DNA of 6,223 nt, from contig SLMY01000045.1 of the NCBI GenBank assembly GCA_007133255.1, positions 1 to 6,223 of the forward strand, in the 5' to 3' direction. The notes under the pieces were generated by a model. That model was not told the origin of the DNA. It did not search any database and saw nothing but the letters and a program-made list of their open reading frames with translations. Origin of the DNA: Clostridiales bacterium. GTDB lineage: Bacteria; Bacillota; Clostridia; Saccharofermentanales; UBA5734. Shown one piece after another: positions 1 to 5,382 of this stretch. The position numbers were made by a program, and so were the translations under genes. Each line of letters starts with the position of its first letter. Within the stretch, counting starts at the first letter, position 1.

Positions 1-305
1 ATCGGGATAAACCGGTTTTAAGAGACACCTACTATCTGATCGACCGACTCAGCGGACCGCCGCAGCGTTTGACCTGCGGCCATACAACTATATACCCGAC
101 GGGTACAACAACAGGTCACAGTCATGACGATATGGAAGAGATCTATTATGTGATATCGGGTGAGGGTATCATGGTGGTGGGTGAGGATGAATATCCAATC
201 AAGCAGGGCGATGCCTTATATGTTCCGCCAGGTGAGTTCCATACAACAAAACAAACAGGCATTTTGCCTTTGACTGTCTTATGGGTGACCTGTAAATTAG
301 ATTAA
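1..305 (+). CDS. Cupin-domain protein, 5' end outside window
   Basis: The frame is open from base 3 with no stop, so 100 C-terminal residues are visible and the gene starts upstream; an internal TTG at 69 would cut into the fold and is not a likely start. Both cupin motifs are present. Motif 1 has H39-x-H41 followed by E46 (GHSHDDMEE) and then the IYYVISGEG strand. Motif 2 is GDALYVPPGEFH with H80 (fragment numbering). These give the usual 3-His/1-Glu metal site; the Asn often ending motif 2 is Gln84 here. The size suits a small single-domain cupin. Family members are metal-dependent enzymes (isomerases, dioxygenases, lyases) or ligand-binding proteins, and nothing visible decides between these. 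It lies 58 bp upstream of the aldehyde dehydrogenase gene on the same strand, so co-transcription is likely. The cupin call is secure; the function is unknown. Confidence 0.9.
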   Translation, partial: RDKPVLRDTYYLIDRLSGPPQRLTCGHTTIYPTGTTTGHSHDDMEEIYYVISGEGIMVVGEDEYPIKQGDALYVPPGEFHTTKQTGILPLTVLWVTCKLD

Positions 306-363
306 ATGACATGCTTGATCTTGTGATTTAAGATACGAGAGAGGCTATGAAAGAGGTTTTATC

Positions 364-1803
364 ATGACGCGAAACCAGATGTTGATTAATGGGAAGTGGT
401 GTCATGCCAGCGATGGACGCTCCTTTCCCGTCTATAATCCCAGAGATGAAGAGATTATCAGTCACGTTCCGGCTGCTGACGTGCCGGACGTTGAGGCTGC
501 TGTCAAGGCGGCTGATGCCGCCTTTCCTGCCTGGTCGGCTATGAACCCTTTCCGGCGCGGTACGCTGCTGCGCCAGGCGAGTGAACGGATACTGGCTAAA
601 AAGGAAGCGATAGGCCGTTTGATGGCGCTGGAGCAGGGCAAGTCTTTACAGGAGGCCACAGGTGAAGTTATTAAAGGCGCGGATATTCTGCGCTATTACG
701 CAGAAGAAGGTGAAAGGGTTTATGGCCGGATTATCGCTAATGATGATAACGATACGGTCAGTAAAGTTATCTACCAGCCATTAGGAGTAGCGGCAGCTAT
801 ATCCCCCTGGAACTATCCCATTGAGCTTTTAGCCTGGAAAGTGGGCGCGGCTTTGGCTTCCGGCTGTACAATCGTGTGCAAGCTTCCCTCTGAAACCCCG
901 CTTTCACCGCTTGCCTTCCTTGAATGTCTGCAGGATACCGGTTTGCCGGCGGGTGTTGTAAATGGACTAACCGGTTCAGGATCCGTTGTCGGACCCATTT
1001 TAGTGCGCCATCCGCTTGTCAGAAAAGTTGCTTTTACCGGTTCTACTGAAGTGGGCAGGACTGTTTTAGGCTACTGTACAGATAATCTGACCAAAGCGTC
1101 GATGGAGCTGGGAGGCAGCCTGCCCATGCTGGTATTTGACGACTGCCAGCTGGAAGCCGCGGTAAAAGGCGCTGTCAGAAGGTCCTTTCGCAACATGGGA
1201 CAAATCTGCATCGCGGTTAATCGGATCTATGTACAGCGAGGAGTCTATGATCAATTTGTCCGCCAGATGAGTCAGCAAACTCAAAAGCTGAAGATAGGCG
1301 AGGGGATTCAATCACCAGCTGATCTGGGGCCCATGTGCACAGCGAAGGGCCGTAAAACCGTTCAGGATCATATTGATGACGCTTTGGATAAAGGCGCTGT
1401 TCTAAAATGCGGCGGTAAAATACCCGATGGTTACAGCAAGGGTTACTGGTATGAACCAACTGTGCTGGCAAACGTTAATCACGATATGCTGATCATGCAG
1501 GAAGAAACTTTCGGGCCAGCGATAGGTATCATGCCTTTTGACACGATTGACGAAGCTGTAAGACTCGCCAATGATACACCTTATGGTCTGGCCGCGATGG
1601 TGTATACCCAGAATTTAACAATCGCGGAAAAATGCGCGCGAAAAATTGACGCGGGTAATATAGCCATAAATAATCCGGATCCCGGCGTGATCAACGCGCC
1701 CTATGGTGGTATAAAAGCGTCTGGTTTTGGTAAAGAACATGGTCCGGAAGGGTTGTATGAGTACCTGCACGCGAAACATGTTCGTGTACGTATGCTTGAT
1801 TAG
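364..1803 (+). CDS. NAD(P)-dependent aldehyde dehydrogenase, GabD-like
   Basis: A 479-residue protein of normal length for the aldehyde dehydrogenase superfamily, which oxidises an aldehyde to the carboxylate with NAD(P)+ in the cytoplasm. The start at 364 is supported by AAGAGG seven bases upstream. The catalytic set is complete: N150 in PWNYP (oxyanion hole), K173 in CKLPSETP (cofactor site), the FTGSTEVG dinucleotide-binding turn at 224-231, general base E248 in MELGG, nucleophile C282 in GQIC, and E381 in EETFGP (nicotinamide ribose contact). The C-terminus, with APYGGIKASGFGKEHGPEG, resembles succinate-semialdehyde and related hydroxy-/semialdehyde dehydrogenases. Substrate cannot be read from the sequence. 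The neighbouring RraA-fold lyase and carboxylate transporter suggest, by inference, a semialdehyde or small aldehyde from breakdown of an imported organic acid. The familiar KP at the cofactor lysine is KL here, a minor deviation. Confidence 0.95.
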   Translation: MTRNQMLINGKWCHASDGRSFPVYNPRDEEIISHVPAADVPDVEAAVKAADAAFPAWSAMNPFRRGTLLRQASERILAKKEAIGRLMALEQGKSLQEATGEVIKGADILRYYAEEGERVYGRIIANDDNDTVSKVIYQPLGVAAAISPWNYPIELLAWKVGAALASGCTIVCKLPSETPLSPLAFLECLQDTGLPAGVVNGLTGSGSVVGPILVRHPLVRKVAFTGSTEVGRTVLGYCTDNLTKASMELGGSLPMLVFDDCQLEAAVKGAVRRSFRNMGQICIAVNRIYVQRGVYDQFVRQMSQQTQKLKIGEGIQSPADLGPMCTAKGRKTVQDHIDDALDKGAVLKCGGKIPDGYSKGYWYEPTVLANVNHDMLIMQEETFGPAIGIMPFDTIDEAVRLANDTPYGLAAMVYTQNLTIAEKCARKIDAGNIAINNPDPGVINAPYGGIKASGFGKEHGPEGLYEYLHAKHVRVRMLD

Positions 1804-1813
1804 CGGACGGCTA

Positions 1814-1841
1814 TTCAGCACAGCGCGTTCAGCACAGCGCG
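1814..1841. repeat. 14-bp perfect tandem duplication
   Basis: TTCAGCACAGCGCG occurs twice back to back (1814-1827 and 1828-1841), starting 10 bp after the aldehyde dehydrogenase stop codon. Fourteen is not a multiple of three, so the duplication shifts the frame. The first copy reads IQHSA in the aldehyde dehydrogenase frame and the second reads VQHSA in the frame of the VOC remnant. The likely origin is slippage or unequal exchange at the front edge of the decaying VOC gene (inference). Confidence 0.9.
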
Positions 1842-2003
1842 CTTCAGGTTAAAGATCTTGAGACATTTACATTCAAACTGGCAGAAAAAGGTGTTCAGCT
1901 TGATGAGAATATTTCTAAAAATGATTATGAAGGAGGGATTTGCCACTGCTGTATCCGAGGTCCCGGCAATGAACGCGTTGAACTGGGAGAATATATTAAT
2001 TAA
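1827..2003 (+). pseudogene. Remnant of VOC/glyoxalase-fold gene (C-terminal module)
   Basis: In the frame ending at the TAA of 2001-2003, 58 codons read like the second beta-alpha-beta-beta-beta module of a vicinal-oxygen-chelate protein. It begins VQHSALQVKDLETF, continues with a helix ending LAEKGVQL, and ends with IRGPGNERVELGEYIN. The His of QHSA and the Glu of RVEL sit where VOC enzymes carry metal ligands. The first module is missing. The frame opens only at 1800, just after an in-frame TGA at 1797-1799, and contains no plausible ATG, GTG or TTG start. The gene therefore looks broken: the 5' half is lost at the junction with the aldehyde dehydrogenase stop, and a 14-bp duplication sits at the edge. 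An intact copy may once have belonged to this operon, as an isomerase, epimerase, lyase or dioxygenase. An unrecognised start or a sequencing error is possible but would not restore the first module. Confidence 0.75.
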
Positions 2004-2027
2004 GTATCATTCATAAGGGAGGATAAC

Positions 2028-2729
2028 ATGGATCTTAAAGAAAATCTTGAACTAATTAAACTTTACGAAGGTCTTAGAGTAACAGATGTGCGTGATGGCA
2101 TGGATTGGGTAGGCTATCAATTTTACGGCACAGTGGACCATGAAATAAGGCCGCTCTACAGGACAACTGCGATTGGAATCGCCAGAACAGCCCGATATGT
2201 GCCATATGAAGGTCCGCTGCCTAAATGTACAGGCGACGAATACACTGAATGGGTGAAATATTACTACTCAGAAGTTTGTTATGATCCATGGGGCAAAGAT
2301 ATCGTTAAAGGCGATTTTGTCTGCCTCGATGTTGCCGGTCTTGATGTTGGCCTAATCGGGTCAAACAATTCACTTGGCGCCATAAAGAAAGGTGCGGTTG
2401 GTTTTCTTCTGAATGGCGGCGGTATCCGTGACACAGATGAAGTAGTCTTGCAGAAAGTACCAGTCTGGTCTAAGTTTATTTCTCAGCCGATGGATCAGGC
2501 ACGTATCCGATATCTTGAGAAAGATATTCCGATCGCAATCGGTGGTGTCGCGATTTATCCTGGTGATGTTATTGTCGCGGATGGAGATGGCGTGATTGCT
2601 GTACCACGTAAAATAGCACGTGATGTAGCTAAGTATGCCTGGCAGGAAGCAAGTGCCGATAAGAAAGGACGTCGTCAGCATTATCTTGACCTTGGTATGG
2701 AACTGGACGACACCGTACAAGTTGATTGA
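2028..2729 (+). CDS. RraA-family protein (HMG/CHA aldolase fold), variant motif
   Basis: A 233-residue protein with GGGAGG five bases before the ATG. The central GSNNSLG (from G111), then NGGGIRDTDEV (R134-D135) and GVAIYPGDVIVADGDGVIAVPR near the C-terminus, are diagnostic of the RraA / 4-hydroxy-4-methyl-2-oxoglutarate aldolase fold, often mislabelled as dimethylmenaquinone methyltransferase. Family enzymes are trimer-type, metal-dependent retro-aldolases or oxaloacetate decarboxylases; RraA itself binds RNase E. R134, D135 and E138 of the catalytic RD-x2-E/D element are present. The acidic residue expected 21 positions before the Arg is N113, and the usual DG before RD is N129-G, so chemistry may differ from the characterised aldolases. 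The metabolic neighbourhood argues for an enzyme rather than an RNase regulator (inference). It follows a 224-bp gap holding the VOC remnant. Confidence 0.88.
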   Translation: MDLKENLELIKLYEGLRVTDVRDGMDWVGYQFYGTVDHEIRPLYRTTAIGIARTARYVPYEGPLPKCTGDEYTEWVKYYYSEVCYDPWGKDIVKGDFVCLDVAGLDVGLIGSNNSLGAIKKGAVGFLLNGGGIRDTDEVVLQKVPVWSKFISQPMDQARIRYLEKDIPIAIGGVAIYPGDVIVADGDGVIAVPRKIARDVAKYAWQEASADKKGRRQHYLDLGMELDDTVQVD

Positions 2730-2742
2730 TCATTATCAATCA
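2723..2742 (+). repeat. AT-rich hairpin across the RraA-family stop codon
   Basis: TGATTGAT (2723-2730) and ATCAATCA (2735-2742) form a perfect 8-bp stem with loop CATT, overlapping the TGA stop at 2727-2729. No T-run follows, so it is not a typical intrinsic terminator. It could be an mRNA stability or processing element between the RraA-family and PPC cistrons, or a DNA site. TGATCA recurs at 2728, 2754 and 2770, and ATTGATCATT is a direct repeat (2725-2734 and 2752-2761). Function is unknown. Confidence 0.4.
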
Positions 2743-2886
2743 CAAATGAACATTGATCATTTTGCTTTCTGATCAGATTAGATTGTTAAGAAAAGGAAAC
2801 AAGACACTTTGCAGGCGACGCGTAGAATGGCTGGTTTAAATAGCAGTCCAATATTGAAAAAAAGCAAACAGAAAATGGAGGATTAT

Positions 2887-3318
2887 ATGAAAACTTATGA
2901 ACAACAGAACACGGGGCGAACAATTGTTGTCAGATTAGATTCTGGCGATGATGTACTGGCGTCTATCAAACAGGCCATCGCGGAATATGGGATCAAAGAC
3001 GGATATGTCGCTTCAGGCATCGGCACACTTGATTACTGCGTGATGCATATGGTGATGACAACAGGGTATCCAGCAGTCGAACATTTTGCCAAGTGGGACG
3101 ACAAACCATTGGAAATCGGGTCAATTGACGGAATCATCGCCGATGGTGATCCTCATTTGCATATGGTTGTCTCGAATGACAAGTTAGCTGTCTCAGGCCA
3201 TCTGGAACCAGGGTGCCGCATTTTGTACCTGGGAGAAGTTGTGATTCAGGAAACCATTGGCAAAGCGTTGAAACGTATAAAAAATGACAGGAACATCAAT
3301 GAACTGACAGAAGCCTGA
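2887..3318 (+). CDS. PPC-domain (DUF296) protein
   Basis: The preferred start is ATG 2887, with GGAGG (2877-2881) five bases upstream, giving 143 residues. An in-frame ATG at 2875 and more distant TTG 2809 and ATG 2827 lack good ribosome sites. The whole protein matches the PPC/DUF296 domain: an N-terminal strand-helix (VVRLDSGDDVLASIKQA), a GYVASGIGTLDYC turn near residues 39-51, then DGDPHLHMVVSND and VSGHLEPG. H90, H92 and H105 are the conserved histidine set of bacterial and archaeal members and look like a metal or ligand site. The plant AT-hook PPC proteins gave the family its DNA-binding label, but no AT-hook or other DNA-binding motif is visible here. A small-molecule or enzymatic role beside the RraA-fold protein is more plausible (inference). 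It is the last gene before the terminator at 3409. Confidence 0.88.
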   Translation: MKTYEQQNTGRTIVVRLDSGDDVLASIKQAIAEYGIKDGYVASGIGTLDYCVMHMVMTTGYPAVEHFAKWDDKPLEIGSIDGIIADGDPHLHMVVSNDKLAVSGHLEPGCRILYLGEVVIQETIGKALKRIKNDRNINELTEA

Positions 3319-3408
3319 CTGGGTTTAGCCATAGAAGATGTCAAGTAATCTAAGGGAATCGAAAGTACTGTACATGACAGATAATCTGACTATGAGAAAC
3401 GATAAGAG

Positions 3409-3438
3409 CGGGGCAGCAATTGAGGCTGCCCCGTTTTT
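3409..3438 (+). terminator. Strong intrinsic terminator
   Basis: CGGGGCAGC (3409-3417) and GCTGCCCCG (3425-3433) form a perfect 9-bp GC-rich stem with loop AATTGAG, followed directly by TTTTT (3434-3438). It lies about 90 bp after the PPC-domain stop and closes the cupin to PPC transcription unit, separating it from the TRAP operon. Nothing else is seen in 3319-3408. Confidence 0.95.
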
Positions 3439-3470
3439 ACTGATTTTAGCAATTTGCTGTGCTCATGTCG

Positions 3471-3499
3471 TTGACAGGGATGACCGTGATTACTATACT
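3471..3499 (+). promoter_or_regulatory. Consensus sigma-70/sigma-A promoter for the TRAP operon
   Basis: TTGACA (3471-3476) and TATACT (3494-3499) are separated by exactly 17 bp: a perfect -35, a one-mismatch -10 and optimal spacing. The predicted start site is near 3506. It lies 33 bp after the terminator T-run and about 200 bp before dctP, so it should drive the transporter genes as an independent unit with a long leader. So strong a core suggests control by repression, which fits the inverted repeat overlapping it. Confidence 0.85.
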
Positions 3500-3514
3500 C
3501 TATATAGGTCATCC
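3478..3514. promoter_or_regulatory. Perfect 8-bp inverted repeat bracketing the -10 box (putative operator)
   Basis: GGATGACC (3478-3485) lies inside the -35/-10 spacer and its exact reverse complement GGTCATCC (3507-3514) lies at the predicted start site, with 21 bp between arms and 29 bp between arm centres. Only the right arm would be transcribed, so this is better read as a DNA site than an RNA hairpin. Binding of a repressor to either or both arms would block the promoter. No regulator gene is in the window, so the protein family cannot be named. Confidence 0.65.
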
Positions 3515-3698
3515 ATGCTTATAAACACTGGGTGACAAAATTTTTGTAGGATGGTAGCAGAACGAATCAAATTAAACTGAAGGATGGTAGAACGGCAGGA
3601 ATGTTTATCTCACCGCGTTAATTGTATGCGCTTTTTCTGCCTTCTACAGGTGAAGACAGGTCTTAATCGGCTGTTTTCGCGTGAGGGGGAAATTTTTT
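3506..3698 (+). promoter_or_regulatory. Long structured 5' leader of the TRAP operon
   Basis: About 193 nt separate the predicted transcription start from the dctP ATG, with no supported gene inside. GTAGAA-C-GGCAG (3587-3598) pairs with CTGCCTTCTAC (3637-3647), forming an 11-bp helix with one bulged C. The 3' strand of that helix can instead form CTGCCTTC/GAAGACAG (3637-3644 with 3652-3659, one mismatch), so the two folds exclude each other. CTCAC-C-GCG (3609-3617), in the loop of the long helix, can pair with CGCGTGAG (3678-3685), which touches the Shine-Dalgarno sequence (GAGGGGG, 3683-3689). The arrangement suits a regulatory leader, but no known riboswitch class is recognised and the shorter pairings could be chance. 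Confidence 0.45.
3548..3590. repeat. Direct repeat AGGATGGTAG, 33 bp apart
   Basis: AGGATGGTAG occurs at 3548-3557 and 3581-3590, each followed closely by AACG (after CAG in the first copy). The 33-bp period is close to three helical turns, which would place both copies on one face of the DNA. The GGATG core also occurs in both arms of the promoter inverted repeat, so four GGATG half-sites lie within about 110 bp. They may be protein-binding half-sites or parts of the RNA leader structure. Confidence 0.6.
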
Positions 3699-4748
3699 AT
3701 GAAAAGAAACGTTAGATTAATCGGTCTTTTTTTGACAGCTGCGATATTCGCAATGTCATTGATGGCTCTGTCTGGCTGTGAAGCAGCCGGCAGTGAGCAG
3801 GTAGAGCTGACGCTGGCTCATTTTTTCTCAGCCGCTCATCCGGCTGAAACAGTGCTGGTTGAAGGCTGGGCTGAGGCGCTGTCTGAAGCGACAAACGGCC
3901 GTGTATCCATTGAAAGCTATCCTGGCGGGACACTACTCGACGCTGCCGATATTTATAACGGCGTTGTGACGGGTGTCGCCGATATTGGTTTGTCTTGTTT
4001 TGCTTATACACCTGGCCGCTTCCCGGTACTGGAAGCGTTCGAGCTGCCCGGTATCACCTATCTTAACTCACAATCAGCCAGCATGGTTGCCTGGGAGGGT
4101 ATTCAAACGCTTAATCCGCCGGAAGTGCAGGATACACACCTGCTGATGGTGCTCGCCACCGGCCCTGGTGATATTTTCTCGCGTTCTCCCATTCGCAGTC
4201 TGGAAGATCTGCAGGGTATGGAGATTAGGGCAACAGGTATCAGTACTGATACGCTCACCGCGCTGGGTGGTGTGCCTGTAGGTATGCCGCAGCCGGAAAC
4301 CTACGATTCGCTGCAAAGAGGCGTGGTGCAGGGGAATCTTTCACCGATCGAAGTGCTGCAGGGCTGGAATCATGCAGAGGTCACCAGCTACATCACCATG
4401 ACACCGTTTCTTTATAACACCTTGTTTTTTGTTACCATGAACCTTGATGTATGGAATGGTTTATCTGAAGAACTGCAGCAGACCATAACAGAAGTAACAG
4501 AACAGTTCCATAAAGAAACCGCTGCCTCTCTGTGGGATATGCAAAATGAGTCAGCTCTGATATACGCGGTAGAAGAGCATGGTCTGGAAGTGATTGATCT
4601 GCCTGAAGATGAAGCTGCCCGCTGGATAGAAAAAGTACAGCCCATTCAAGATGACTATAACCAGAAGCTTGCTGACTTGGGAATAGACGAAGATCCACTC
4701 ACACTGATCCATGAGCTGGCTGACAAATATAACGCGATGGCTGATTAA
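3699..4748 (+). CDS. dctP: TRAP transporter solute-binding lipoprotein (DctP family)
   Basis: The ATG at 3699 is preferred, with GAGGGGG eight bases upstream; an in-frame GTG at 3681 overlaps that site. The 349-residue product starts with a lipoprotein signal peptide: basic KRNVR, a hydrophobic stretch over residues 7-23, and lipobox LSGC with the lipidated Cys at 27. The body fits the DctP/TAXI-like extracytoplasmic receptor fold of TRAP transporters: AHFFSAAHPAE near the mature N-terminus, then RSLEDLQGMEIRATG with R177 in the place of the conserved arginine that salt-bridges the substrate carboxylate, then PETYDSLQRGVVQG. It captures an organic acid outside the membrane and delivers it to DctQM. 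Membrane anchoring by lipid suggests a Gram-positive host or an anchored Gram-negative variant. The symbol is generic to the family; the substrate is not determined, but a carboxylate is expected. Confidence 0.94.
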   Translation: MKRNVRLIGLFLTAAIFAMSLMALSGCEAAGSEQVELTLAHFFSAAHPAETVLVEGWAEALSEATNGRVSIESYPGGTLLDAADIYNGVVTGVADIGLSCFAYTPGRFPVLEAFELPGITYLNSQSASMVAWEGIQTLNPPEVQDTHLLMVLATGPGDIFSRSPIRSLEDLQGMEIRATGISTDTLTALGGVPVGMPQPETYDSLQRGVVQGNLSPIEVLQGWNHAEVTSYITMTPFLYNTLFFVTMNLDVWNGLSEELQQTITEVTEQFHKETAASLWDMQNESALIYAVEEHGLEVIDLPEDEAARWIEKVQPIQDDYNQKLADLGIDEDPLTLIHELADKYNAMAD

Positions 4749-4776
4749 TCAAATTACTTAACTGTGGAGGACTTTC

Positions 4777-5382
4777 ATGGAACGATTCAAGACACTGGTG
4801 CTGAAAGCATCAGCGGCGCTGCATATGGTCTCATGTGGAGCGCTGATCGCGCTGATGCTGCTGGTTACTGCCAATGTACTGATGCGTGCCATTTTCAAGG
4901 CACCTATACTGGGGACGTATGACTGGACAGGTTTTCTGACCATCCTGATTATCGGCAGCGCGCTGGCCTACTGTGAACTGCAGAACGGGCATATAGAAAT
5001 CAGCTTTTTTACTGACATGACAGGGAAAAAAGCGCGGCGCTGGATCAGTAAAATCGGCCAGATCTTATCCTGCCTGGTACTGTCCCTTTTCACCTATGCC
5101 TTGTTTTCCATGGCCGGCCGGCTGATGCGGGCTGGTGAGGTTTCAGTCACAACCAAAACCCCCGTTCATTATTTCGCGTATTTTATGGCCGCCTGTTTCG
5201 CTGTTTTTACCCTGACGACACTTTTGAAGGTCTTTGACGCGAATGCCGGGATTGGCAATGAAGATCAAAAACAACCAAAAACAGCGCAGGCAGGAAAAAT
5301 ACCAGACAAAGACAATCAGACAAACCTGGCAGAACCTCAGCAGCAGGCAGATCAGAAGCAACAAGAGGAGGATCGGTCATGA
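4777..5382 (+). CDS. dctQ: TRAP transporter small membrane subunit (DctQ family) with hydrophilic tail
   Basis: A 201-residue protein with GGAGG six bases before the ATG, 28 bp after dctP. Four hydrophobic segments are visible at about 16-37, 50-66, 92-112 and 130-151, the usual DctQ topology. YDWTGFLTILIIGSALAYCELQNGHIEI (split about residues 48-75) holds the family pattern of an amphipathic region leading to a conserved G-H. DctQ pairs with DctM to form the sodium-coupled permease. Residues from about 154 to the end are a charged, Gln/Lys/Asp/Glu-rich, low-complexity tail that makes the protein longer than the roughly 160-175 residues common for DctQ. The stop overlaps the dctM start (ATGA), indicating translational coupling. 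Confidence 0.92.
   Translation: MERFKTLVLKASAALHMVSCGALIALMLLVTANVLMRAIFKAPILGTYDWTGFLTILIIGSALAYCELQNGHIEISFFTDMTGKKARRWISKIGQILSCLVLSLFTYALFSMAGRLMRAGEVSVTTKTPVHYFAYFMAACFAVFTLTTLLKVFDANAGIGNEDQKQPKTAQAGKIPDKDNQTNLAEPQQQADQKQQEEDRS

Noticed and set aside
69..305. TTG at 69 as the cupin start
   Set aside because: The frame is open to the window edge and the residues before 69 continue plausibly, so the gene is cut by the window rather than starting there.
1930..2015. AAGGAGGG at 1930-1937 as a ribosome site for a small gene
   Set aside because: The nearest ATG (1969) is 31 bases away and gives only 15 codons; the purine run is explained by codons of the VOC remnant.
2809..2886. Upstream TTG (2809) and ATG (2827, 2875) starts for the PPC protein
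   Set aside because: The added residues lie outside the PPC domain and only ATG 2887 has a well-spaced GGAGG.
3338..3535. 65-codon open frame after the PPC gene
   Set aside because: It runs through the intrinsic terminator and the promoter core, has no convincing ribosome binding site and resembles no known family.
3681..3698. GTG start for dctP at 3681
   Set aside because: It would use the bases that form the Shine-Dalgarno for ATG 3699, and the signal peptide begins naturally at 3699.
3712..4698. Several minus-strand open frames opposite dctP
   Set aside because: Compositional shadows of the dctP coding frame with no recognisable domains or ribosome sites.
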